DNA of 64,000 nucleotides from Beverwykella pulmonaria. Taxonomy: Eukaryota; Ascomycota; Dothideomycetes; Pleosporales; Melanommataceae. Of the stretch, positions 55,659-64,000 are shown in pieces. The stretch lies in NCBI GenBank assembly GCA_001599595.1, contig BCHH01000004.1:1009997-1073996 (forward strand), read 5' to 3'. The notes under the pieces are model-generated. The model saw only the letters and a list, made by a program, of their open reading frames with translations. It was not told the origin of the DNA and did no database searches. Made by a program: the position numbers and the translations under genes. Position 1 is the stretch's first letter. Each line of letters opens with the position of its first letter.

Positions 55659-56990
55659 TTGATGGATACACATCGGTTCTTCGTTCAGGAAACATTGAAA
55701 CAAGTCCAGGCCTTCTATGAAGCAAAACTTCCCTTCTGCGTCTACCATGGATCTATCTCTCGTTCGATGCGCGCTGCACCCTATCCTCAAGCGATACTAC
55801 ACACCGACAGTCTACACAACACACTAGCTATTAATGTGGAGAGCAGATTTGCAATGGCCAAACCCAACTTAGTAGTAGATGCAATTCTGAAAGAGATGTT
55901 GAAGCATGGACTGATGCCGCAAGTAGCAGTTGTGTTTCCAGGGACGACTGTAGGAGGTCGTTTTCATGCACGGCAGCATCATCAATATTTTTTTGGTAAT
56001 CAATCTGTAACTTTGTTGGAAATCGTTCTCGCAGATAGCAAGATTACGAGAGCTTCAAGACAACGGAATCTAGATTTACTCGCATGTCTGGTTGGATGCT
56101 GGATACCATCGCAGTCACCACATATTTTTCAGATCAAGCTTGTTCAACATGAAATCCAGTGGGGCTGACTTACCTACCCGTGGTATCCGCCATAAAAGCT
56201 CTCGATACTATTAACAGGCGCTCACAGAATCCGGAGAATGATTTTGTCGAGGCTTTGAACTACGGTGAATAGGCGTCCTGGTGCCCTATGATTGCTATCA
56301 GCAAGATGTCTGCTAGTAGTACCCACCAAGCTCGCCGGTACAGTGGAGCTTGGGGCAACTTTTTCTACCTTCACGCCCTAAAAGCAATTCCCGTTTACGT
56401 ATCGATCCATTTGGTTCCGGTGCTAATAAGACCTCCACCTTTAGTCATGGAGCCGAATCCAAGAAAGGAGAGCTTATTCATTGGAATTAGCATTAGAGGC
56501 TGCATGGATGGTACGATCAGGGACCTCGAAAGGTTCAAGGAAATGCACAAAGAGATTGAACACATTGTCCACCGCGTGGGGGGCATCAAGTGGTTATACT
56601 CGAAAAAATTTACAGTGAGGAGGAGTTTTGGAGGACGAATCCTCTTGGTGCTAAATATAACGCAGAGCATTTGCCCAGCGTCTACCAAAAGATAAAAAGT
56701 AATGAGAAACCATGACCGAGAAAGCATAACCGAAGGATTCTGGAACCATACCTTTGCGAGGACATCAGTGTCAGTTATGAAGCATAACGTCGTGGAGGGG
56801 ACGTCAATGGGAGCCTTGAGTAGGGTTACGAGTAAGAGCCAAATTAAACATTCAAACGTGCTGTCGCATGCCAACTTCAGTACTGCTTCGCATATTCGAG
56901 CGAGCTTCAAAAATATTGCTGTAACATTCTGTCTCACGCCCTCTGTGGCTGACTTTCTATCTCATAGATCGGAGCGGAAAAGGTAATATA
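55659..56990 (+). pseudogene. Decayed FAD-binding oxidoreductase (delta-24 sterol reductase-like)
   Basis: The FAD-linked oxidase family related to 24-dehydrocholesterol reductase can be followed in order through several frames. Frame 1 (55659-56168) has VQAFYEAKLPFCVYHGSISR, NTLAINVESRFAMAKPNLVV and GLMPQVAVVFPGTTVGGRFH, the PP-loop FAD-binding part, then TLLEIVLADSKITRASRQRN. After a stop, another frame gives LTYLPVVSAIKALDTINRRS and NDFVEALNYGE, then a TAG. Another gives HQARRYSGAWGNFFYLHA, and then RFKEMHKEIEHIVHRVGGIK and WLYSKKF. A last frame change leads to LGAKYNAEHLPSVYQKIKS, the family C-terminus, and a stop near 56720. The active-site flanking segment around the substrate lobe is partly lost. 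Multiple stops and frame shifts make it nonfunctional. Confidence 0.7.
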
Positions 56991-57214
56991 AATATGTGGC
57001 CTCACCATGGTCTAACCGCTGCCTAGGCGCGTTTACGTAGTGAACGCCAAGTGTGGCTCAAGCCCCGCCATAATTCAGTTCCCCAAGCATCCTGCTCGTT
57101 CCAGGAACAACACCCCATTCTCGCCTCCCCTGCCGGCACTCCTGACTGTCGCCGATCGCTCTCTATTATTCATATCCTTATACGACCCTCCCGACTGCCC
57201 CGTCGGTGGCGTTC

Positions 57215-59528
57215 ATGGAGGCCGCATCCGCGCGGATGGCCGCCCGAGATCGATACGGCCAATTCGGCGAGCCTCCAACCTCACAGCTGCAGCGCTTCAT
57301 ATGTAAGAAACCCACTGAGTCCTAGTGAACACGTTGGCTTATTTGGAGTTGCACAGTAAATGCCTGCGACCCTCAGAACTTCGAGCCCAACCTTGCGCTG
57401 AATCTCGAGATCGCGGATCTAATCAATGCGAAAAAAGGCTCTGCGTAGGCGCCCACGTCTGATGTCAAGAGGCTCCGCCCGCTAATACAATGCGACAGGC
57501 CCCGAGAAGCAGCGGTGTCGATTGTACACTACATCAACCATCGCAATCCGAATGTCTCCCTCCTTGCGCTTAATGTACGACCAAGCCCCGCTGCACCATA
57601 GACATCTAACTTACCATGTTCACAGCTCCTCGATATCTGCGTTAAGAACTGCGGATATCCCTTCCACCTCCAAATCAGCACCAAAGAGTTCCTCAATGAG
57701 CTTGTCCGACGCTTTCCCGAACGCCCACCGGTGCACTCCACACGTGTGCAAGGCCGAATCCTCGAGCTGATAGAAGAATGGCGGCAAACCATATGCCAAA
57801 CGTCGCGGCACAAGGAGGATCTGGGTTTTATAAGGGATATGCACAGGCTGTTGAGTTACAAGGGCTACGTCTTTCCCGAGATCCGTAAGGAAGATGCCGC
57901 TGTGCTGAATCCGAGCGATGTATGTACTACAACATGGAAATTAGGGAATATGGAACACTAACTCCTGGATAGAACCTTCGGTCTGCCGAGGAAATGGAAG
58001 AGGAAGAAAGAGAGGCACAGTCGGCAAAACTCCAAGAATTGATCCGCCGCGGCGGCCCGCATGACCTACAGGAGGCGAACAAGCTGATGAAAGTCATGGC
58101 CGGATACGATACAAGGAACAAGACCGATTGGCGCGCGAAAGCTGCTGAAGAAGTCAGCCGGATCCAGCAGAAAGCGAGGATACTCGAGGAAATGCTTCAG
58201 GATTTCAAACAAGGAGACCAAATGAAAGAGGGCGACGTGTTTGAGGTAAGTAATGCGAGGTATAAGGTATTACGGCAGAAATTAACTGTGATATAGGAAC
58301 TTGCTAGTGCTCTTCAAAGTGCCCAGCCAAAGATCCAAAAGATGTGCGAAGAGGAGTCAGAGGACCACGAGGCAGTCGCCAAGCTGTTTGAGATCAACGA
58401 CAGCATACACCGGACAACAGAGAGATACAAGCTCTTTAAGAAGGGGGACATCGAAGGCGCGAATAGGATTCCAAGGGGTACACTTGGCCATAGTGGGGCT
58501 GGAGTAACCAAAGGGCCTGACAACACTCTAAATCTGATAGATTTTGGCGATCCAGAACCTGCGCCAGCACCCTCAGAACCGAACGCCAGCGGGGCTGCCC
58601 AGCCTGCATCAAAGGGTAACGCATTAGAGGATGATCTCCTTGGCCTGTCTTTAGGCGGCAGTACGTATGGTCAGACTGGTGGCATCTCACTGGGTAGCTC
58701 GAATGGCTCAGGTATGATCTTACAACTAGGCATTAATATCTTGCTTACATCTTGTACAGTACCTGGACTATCGGGAGTGCCAGTTCCACAGCCACCTTCC
58801 ACCTCACAATCGATCAACGATCTCTTTGGAGGAGCCACAAACTCTGCCCCTCCCCCTCAAATAACCTCACCCGCTCTACCCTCTTACTCGCAACCTGCTC
58901 CAAGACCATCCGCTCGCTCAACCCCAGATCCATTCGCCGCACTTGCCTCATCGGCTCCCCGTCAAGCCTCTCCTTTCCAGTTCCAGCAATCAATCAAGCC
59001 GCAAGCCTCGGGAATCGTTGATCTTCTCGGTGTTGGTGCACCTCCACCACCCTCTAATCTAGCGCAGAGTAGTACCAGTGCAGCGAATGACGATGACGAA
59101 TGGACATTTGCATCTGCAGTCCCTGACACCTCTAAGGAACTAACAGTGACGAATACTAACATCAATGTTGTGTTCAATGTATCTCGGGAATCAGACACTG
59201 TACTTCTGATCAAGTCTCGGGTATCTAACAACACTGCTCTTCCAATATCGGACCTCACCTTCCAACTCGCGGCATCGAAAGTAAGTGCTTTCTTCCCTCT
59301 TTGGGACACATTCTAACATTGACACAGGGTTGCCAACTCCAGCTCGAACCACAGACAGGTGTATATCTAGCACCAAAACAACAAAACGGCATCACGCAGA
59401 TGATCAGGCTGAACGGTGTCCAGAGAGGTCAAGGGAACAACGTGAAAATGAGATGGAAAGCATTTTACTTTGTTAGTGGCGCAAAGAAGGATGAGATGGG
59501 CGAGATACCCAGCCTAGGGGTGTCATAG
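57215..59528 (+). CDS. GGA2: GGA-type clathrin adaptor (VHS-GAT-GAE)
   Basis: Eight exons (57215-57302, 57357-57444, 57499-57574, 57626-57919, 57973-58245, 58297-58711, 58760-59280, 59328-59528) give 651 residues, in phase throughout. GGA proteins sort cargo at the trans-Golgi under Arf control. VHS, residues about 14-155: ALNLEIADLINAKKGSA, PREAAVSIVHYINHRNPNV and LLDICVKNCGYPFHLQISTK. GAT, about 185-330: KLQELIRRGGPHDLQEANKL, MKVMAGYD and the three-helix bundle ending YKLFKKGD. The hinge has LIDFGD and DLLGL, possible clathrin or ear-binding boxes, with Pro-rich repeats. GAE, about 525-651: WTFASAVP, then ISDLTFQLAASK, TQMIRLNGVQRGQGNNVKMR and WKAFY. The symbol follows the main yeast paralogue; filamentous fungi usually have one gene. 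The second ATG at residue 8 is also possible. Confidence 0.93.
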
Positions 59529-60029
59529 TATTAGTAGGGTCGAAAAGAAACTTTCTTGCTTGGTTTCTCAGCCTTGATTTCCGTACTTGATGCATTTCCA
59601 GCGGCATGAAAGGGGGAATTGAAGCTGCTCAGCGGTTGGAGAAAGGCTAAGCTAAGCATTGAGGGCTTGACGGGTAAGAATAGTGACGGCTGAGTTACAT
59701 GAGAATCGAAGATGGGTGTGAAGCACCTAAGCTGAATAGATAGAAATCTTTCACGCTACATACATGTGCTGTAACAAAATCCGCTAGAATAGTCTTCACT
59801 GTATACCATAGCACTACTTCGTGCTGCATCTCCCCCATGAGTCTCTCGCCAAGAGGTATTTCTACCAGGGGCGGGGGAGCTCTAACGAGGCCAATTACTT
59901 ATCGATAAGGAATGGAAGTAAATATTGCCCCTCAACTCCAACTCTCTTTCACAGATTTGTCCGGCCACACAACCGCTCAGCCTCAGCCTCTCCCACCTCA
60001 AACCCTACCCACCTACCAACATCACGAAA
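59529..60029. other. Intergenic between GGA and TSR3
   Basis: This holds the 3' end of the adaptor gene and the promoter of TSR3. No gene seen. Confidence 0.5.
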
Positions 60030-61219
60030 ATGGTCCGCCACAAAAAAGATAAATCTGGCAAAAAATACTCCAACCCGCACCGCATTCGAGGCCCATCCGC
60101 CCAAAACCCTGACGCTGACTCCTCCGAACCCCACAAATCTTCCTTCAAAGCCGCATGCTGGGACCTCGGGCACTGCGATGCGAAGCGCTGCAGCGGGAAG
60201 AAACTAATTCGACAGGGTTTGATGAGGGAGCTGCATGTAGGGCAGAAGTTCGCGGGCGTGGTAGTGAGTCCCAAGGCGAAGACAGTGATCAGCGCCGTAG
60301 ATAGGGAGCTGCTGGAGCAGTTTGGGGCTGCGGTTGTCGAAGCGAGTTGGAATCGGATTGAGGAGGTACCGTTTGGGAAGATTGGGGGGAAGTGTGAGCG
60401 TTTGTGTACGTTTCTGCCGACTGCTGATGGGTGGAAGGTGCTAATGCAAGAGATATAGTGCCTTACCTCGTTGCCGCGAACCCGACGAACTATGGAAAAC
60501 CATGGCGATTGAACTGCGTCGAGGCGCTCGCAGCTTGTTTTTACATCTGCGGACACCCCGAGTGGGCGGAAGACGTGCTCGCGTCTTTTTCTTACGGCGA
60601 AGCTTTTCTGGATATCAATGCGAGTCTACTGAAGCGGTATGCGGCGTGCAAGGACGAGGAGGAAATTAAAAAGGCCGAGGAGATGTGGCTAGAGAAAATT
60701 GAGAAGGAGTACACAAAGCATAGAGAGGAGAAGGAGGGTGGGGGCGAAGAAGACGTTTGGGCAGGGGGCAATATGAATAGGAGGGTGGTTGATGATTCTG
60801 ATTCTGATGAAGATGGAGAGAAGGAGGAGGGAGAGGAGAGTGATGTGGAGGTGCCGCAGAACTCGTACGATATGCCGGAGTCAGAAGACGACGAGGAGGA
60901 GATGGCGGAGTTGAGACGGAGGGTGCTAGCTTCGAAGCCGTTTGCGAATCCAGTGGCTAAGGAGGGAGAGGGGAAGAAGGAGCTGGAGCGGATAGCGAGG
61001 ATAGAGCCAGTGCCGAATAGGGATGTAGGTGAGGAGGAGGGGAGTTCGGAAGAAGAGGATGATGGTGATGATGACGAGTTCGATAGTTTCATGGGGGCCC
61101 AGCCGGTGACGGATCGAACAGGAATTATAGGGAAACAGAGGCAGAAAGCAAGGGATAAGAAAGCGGCCACGGTGTCGTTTACGAGTGCGTCGTTGATTGC
61201 GCCGAGTCGAGGACGGTAA
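60030..61219 (+). CDS. TSR3: 18S rRNA aminocarboxypropyltransferase Tsr3
   Basis: Exons 60030-60405 and 60459-61219 give 378 residues; the intron uses GTACGT and restores LPYLVAANP. Tsr3 transfers the aminocarboxypropyl group of S-adenosylmethionine to a hypermodified pseudouridine of 18S rRNA in the late small subunit. The conserved part is residues about 40-225: FKAACWDLGHCDAKRCSGKK, VSPKAKTVISAVDRELLEQF, VVEASWNRIEEVPFGKIGGK, then YLVAANPTNYGKPWRLNCVE, ALAACFYICG and FSYGEAFLDINASLLKRYAA. The remaining 150 residues are a highly acidic, low-complexity tail (DSDSDEDGEKEEGEESDVEV) ending in a basic segment, longer than in yeast. In-frame codons upstream of 60030 are not conserved-looking. Confidence 0.95.
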
Positions 61220-61621
61220 TGCCTACGCGCCTGTCGACTCGGAAAGCCACGAACAAGATACCAACAAGGTCCTGGAACCACTCAGAGTTTGGAACAGGGA
61301 CTTTTACCTTCTCCTACGTATAGGAAGGCAAAGTAGCATCGAATAGATCATTTGGTCCTGCTGTCGAGCTACTTGCTCAGTGACAACCTGGAAAATTTAT
61401 GGTTTGATTTCTAGACAAATGTAGTGCCTAAAAAGCCAAACTACGCTAGCGCCTAGGAACGCGACGAGCGAAGTATGTGGTTCTATTTTATGCTATTTTA
61501 TATCCACTTTCTGCTCTTCTATATACTTTACACTATGTTTACTATACACTCCCCTTTGAGAAACATTTCTCCCTCCCCACCCCCCTCAGTATCCACACTC
61601 CATCCCCTCTAGCCTCGCATC
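61220..61621. other. Convergent intergenic
   Basis: Lies between TSR3 and the HeLo-like gene, tail-to-tail. It has T-rich tracts at about 61490-61560. No gene. Confidence 0.5.
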
Positions 61622-63388
61622 TCAATACACAAAACTACTCCGATTACTCCTCCCACTCCTTGCACTTCTTGCACTCCTCGGTGTCCCTATCGCACTTCCC
61701 CTTTCCCAACCCCAACCCCACTGGCTCCCATCCCCCCTCACCAACCGCTCTAATTCTTCCACCTGTCCTAGTACATCCATATAATACCTCATATCCACAT
61801 CAGAGTCCCTCTCCCTCTCATCTAGCACACGCAAACACGCAAACACAACATTTCCCATCAATACATTCGTCCTCCTCTCTACTTCGGCCGCGATTTCCAC
61901 CGCGTCAACGGGCACTCTGTCTACTTCGCCTAGGCTATCAATGCATATATGCACGAGATTCGTCGGCGGGGATTCCATCTGAATCAGCTCCAGGGGTGTC
62001 TTGAGCGTGAGTTCGGCGAGCAGGAGGCCGATGCGGAAGATGTGGACGCGTTTGCGGGACTCGAGGAAAGGGCGCGTCCAAGATGTTACACCCTCCCAGT
62101 CCTTCAAGATCCAAGTCGTTTGAGAATCGCCAGGTGTAGAGGATAGCATGCATGTCCAACGACCAGTAGCATCGCGCCGCCAGCGTACGGTCGTGCTGTC
62201 TAGATTGTTTAGCCACGGCGTGCCGAGGAGGCGGAGAGCGCCGTGGGCTATCCCGCAACAGAGGGCGACTTGGTCTTGCGGGTATAGTACCTGCTGGCAG
62301 AGTGCGATTTGGGTTTGAGAGGAAATGATGGCTGCGAGCGGGTCCTTGAATTGCAGCGCCGCGAGCAAATTTGCCGGCGGGAGGGAGACCTGGAAGCCCG
62401 AGGATGAAGATGTCGAGGGGAGGAGATAAGTTGGTTCTCTGTGGCCCAGCCCCAGTCCTACGTCTGAGTCTGTGTCTAGGTGCGAGCTTCGGAGGAGAGC
62501 GGGGAGTGCCGATGACATGCTGGATTGCACGCGGCTGCTGTCGTTGACAGCCTTTATCTTAACCGGGTGAGTGAGGATGTCGTGGGCTTCTCCGTGCGGG
62601 AGCGTGAGCAAAAATGCGAAGTCCCGTCTGTGGATCTGCGGGACGTGGAGCCCGATGTGGACGGCTTCCACGTCTACCTCGTCATACCCTAATTTGGATA
62701 TAGAAGATAGGGAAGCACGGTGCAGCAGTTCGGCATCTTTGCGCGCCGACACGGCGTCGAGCAATTGATGCTGCACATCATCCAATCTCTCATCCCCATC
62801 TCTTATCATAGCTTGCCGTCCTGGGGGTCGCCTGACCAACGGGGCAAAGATGTCCGGATGCTCGGCTTCGAGACACAGGTCCGAGAGCCGCTCCAGCGTG
62901 CCGAGTTTGCGGTGCAGTCTTAGAAGCTGGAACTCCAATTCCGACGTTTGTCTCAGCGCGCTATACGTGAATCTACGTGCCCATGAGGGACGTTTGCGAA
63001 GGCGATTAAGACTGTCTATGACTACGTTGACGTCATATCCATCTCGATCGTGTTTTGGAGCGGCCCGCAGTGCACAACTGACCACTCCATCCACTTCTTC
63101 CTCGACTCTTTTCGCCACTTCATTGACGCTTTCAAGGCATCGAGAAATGCGCTCCCATCCAGTCCGTCCGAAGAGAACGTGCGTGTATATCACGGGTCTA
63201 CGGTCCTGGATGTCGTATTTGCGCTGCCAGGATTCGAGAGTGAGGGAAGCAGCGGTGACACCTTCTGTGAGGTCGGAGAGACGCGAGGATAGGAGAGGCC
63301 ATTTTGAGGTGTGGGCGGTGAAGTGCAAAAGGGTGGATGTGGTGGTGGTGAGGGTTGAGAGGATGGTTGGAATGGAAGGGGAAGCCAT
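61622..63388 (-). CDS. HeLo-like/DUF7580-type protein (possible cell-death or immune-type protein)
   Basis: A single exon of 588 residues. The N-terminal 230 residues are mainly helical: SRLSDLTEGVTAASLTLESW and RCLESVNEVAKRVEEEVDGV, then repeated Leu/Arg-rich helices. They recall the HeLo-like and related N-terminal domains of fungal Het-s and STAND proteins, which act in programmed cell death. Residues about 340-540 match the DUF7580 kinase-like remnant found with such domains: LYPQDQVALCCGIAHGALRL, LGTPWLN, then W-rich strands and KRVHIFRIGLLLAELTLKTP. The C-terminus is a short Ser/Arg repeat (SARSARSGRSNRSS). I see no HET, NACHT or amyloid motif. The assignment is by overall pattern, not by a decisive motif. 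The gene diverges from the partial gene at 63927. Confidence 0.6.
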   Translation of the reverse strand: MASPSIPTILSTLTTTTSTLLHFTAHTSKWPLLSSRLSDLTEGVTAASLTLESWQRKYDIQDRRPVIYTHVLFGRTGWERISRCLESVNEVAKRVEEEVDGVVSCALRAAPKHDRDGYDVNVVIDSLNRLRKRPSWARRFTYSALRQTSELEFQLLRLHRKLGTLERLSDLCLEAEHPDIFAPLVRRPPGRQAMIRDGDERLDDVQHQLLDAVSARKDAELLHRASLSSISKLGYDEVDVEAVHIGLHVPQIHRRDFAFLLTLPHGEAHDILTHPVKIKAVNDSSRVQSSMSSALPALLRSSHLDTDSDVGLGLGHREPTYLLPSTSSSSGFQVSLPPANLLAALQFKDPLAAIISSQTQIALCQQVLYPQDQVALCCGIAHGALRLLGTPWLNNLDSTTVRWRRDATGRWTCMLSSTPGDSQTTWILKDWEGVTSWTRPFLESRKRVHIFRIGLLLAELTLKTPLELIQMESPPTNLVHICIDSLGEVDRVPVDAVEIAAEVERRTNVLMGNVVFACLRVLDERERDSDVDMRYYMDVLGQVEELERLVRGDGSQWGWGWERGSAIGTPRSARSARSGRSNRSSFVY

Positions 63389-63926
63389 GAGTTGGCGCGG
63401 ATTGGACGGTTTAGCGAGAAAGGTTGTGAAGCGAATTCGACCTCGAAAATCGAGTCGTAAACCAGGCAGAGCAAAGAAGGAGTGTGCAGAGTAGTAAGGA
63501 AGAAGTATGAATTAGGGCAGAGTATGTACTATATTCCAGGCTCCAGGATTTACACACAGGTTTTTGGGGGCAAAGGGTGGTGGTACTCATGACACCACCA
63601 GCATTTCAATCATTTTGCCTTCTGAGGCTGAGAATTATCCGAGAATCAGCACGTTATCGTGTAGGGGTGTAGAGTGATTGGCCCCCAGGACGCCTGCCTG
63701 GCGTGCCAAATGCTGAACGGTCTGGAGCGCTCAGCCACTGGCCCCCAAGCAGTATAAACACCAAGTGGGTGTCGTGATGCCGATGCCTAATATAATTCTT
63801 TTAGTGTCGCACACAGGAATTTGTAAACATAGACTCCAGTGCTTATTCCCGACTGTCCTCACTTCTTCTCTTTCTCGCCCGTAACTGATTTGCAACCACC
63901 ATCATCCACATCCTCTCGTCGCCAAA
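63389..63926. promoter_or_regulatory. Divergent promoter with TATA box and a repeated TGGCCCCCA
   Basis: For the plus-strand gene starting at 63927 there is a TATAAA at 63753-63758. TGGCCCCCA is repeated at 63679-63687 and 63739-63747, exactly 60 bases apart. GGTGGT and ACCACC flank ACTCATGAC at about 63579-63599 as a 6-base inverted repeat. These may be factor binding sites. None can be tied to a named factor. Confidence 0.4.
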
Positions 63927-64000
63927 ATGCCTCACCACTCCTCGGAGTTCCTGGACATACCCTCTCCTACCACTCCCAAATACCTACACCGCTCGCGCTC
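63927..64000 (+). CDS. Start of a gene cut by the window end
   Basis: Twenty-four codons are visible (MPHHSSEFLDIPSPTTPKYL and on). The context AAA before ATG, a pyrimidine-rich leader and a TATA box 170 bases upstream suggest a real start. The visible residues (Ser/Pro/Thr-rich, SPTTP) give no family. Confidence 0.55.
   Translation, partial: MPHHSSEFLDIPSPTTPKYLHRSR

Noticed and set aside
60592..61281. 229-codon minus-strand frame rich in Ser
   Set aside because: Ser runs are the complement of the Asp/Glu-rich tail of Tsr3.
62850..63494. 214-codon plus-strand frame
   Set aside because: Antisense of the HeLo-like gene, Ser/Arg-rich without motifs.
1..64000. tRNA, rRNA or CRISPR features
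   Set aside because: I looked by eye for tRNA B-box (GGTTCRANYCC) with acceptor stems, rRNA segments and regularly spaced repeats, and found none that hold up.
1..64000. Complete transposon or Starship-like element with terminal repeats
   Set aside because: No transposase, integrase, reverse transcriptase or DUF3435-type recombinase motif and no long terminal or inverted repeats were seen.

Overview
This window is nuclear DNA of a filamentous ascomycete (Pezizomycotina). Genes are interrupted by short introns of about 45-100 nt with GTRNGT donors, CTAAC/CTGAC branch points and YAG acceptors. There are no operons or bacterial ribosome sites. The families are typical of that group: a SAT4-type rhodopsin-fold membrane protein, PTR2, WSC, HeLo-like/DUF7580, a fungal DUF7924-like protein, and single-copy housekeeping genes such as Pol epsilon, Rrp6, Gga and Tsr3. 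I cannot fix the genus.

The left part (1-30 kb) is accessory in character: sparse genes, long spacers and several decayed genes. Intact genes here are a SAT4-type membrane protein (4089-5483), an eight-cysteine secreted protein (8199-8785), a secreted DJ-1/PfpI protein (10968-11949), a small four-cysteine secreted protein (13093-12591), an alpha/beta hydrolase (13998-14828), a short membrane protein with a natural six-histidine run (20625-20277), a possible small three-exon gene (20875-21332), a sugar transporter with a cluster of CreA-type sites in its promoter (24020-25860), and a family 25 glycosyltransferase (29821-28346). Among them lie remnants of a WSC-domain gene, a beta-lactamase-type serine hydrolase, possibly a sensor histidine kinase, a sugar transporter and a PTR2 peptide transporter. 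A stretch of about 2.6 kb (15.7-18.3 kb) has no ORF of 60 codons.

The middle (30.8-50.5 kb) is a dense housekeeping block: an FBXO21-like F-box/SirB1/YccV protein, a CRAL-TRIO lipid-transfer protein, the catalytic subunit of DNA polymerase epsilon head-to-head with the complex IV assembly factor Cox20, an unrecognised basic protein, a microbial-type PARG protein, and Rrp6 head-to-head with the twin-CX9C protein Mdm35. DNA replication, ADP-ribose metabolism, RNA decay and mitochondrial biogenesis are all represented, but this is co-location and not one pathway.

The stretch from 51 to 57 kb is again accessory: a casein-kinase-1-like gene and a DUF7924-like gene (possible PD-(D/E)XK fold) diverge from a 199 bp spacer. 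After them come an antisense ORF that overlaps the tail of the second gene, an array of TGAGC pentamers, and a decayed FAD-oxidoreductase gene. The kinase/nuclease-like pair is the best candidate in the window for an undescribed system.

The right end (57-64 kb) returns to housekeeping with the clathrin adaptor Gga and the 18S rRNA modification enzyme Tsr3. It then holds a HeLo-like/DUF7580-type protein and the first codons of a gene cut by the window end. Exon borders were read by eye and checked only for reading-frame phase.
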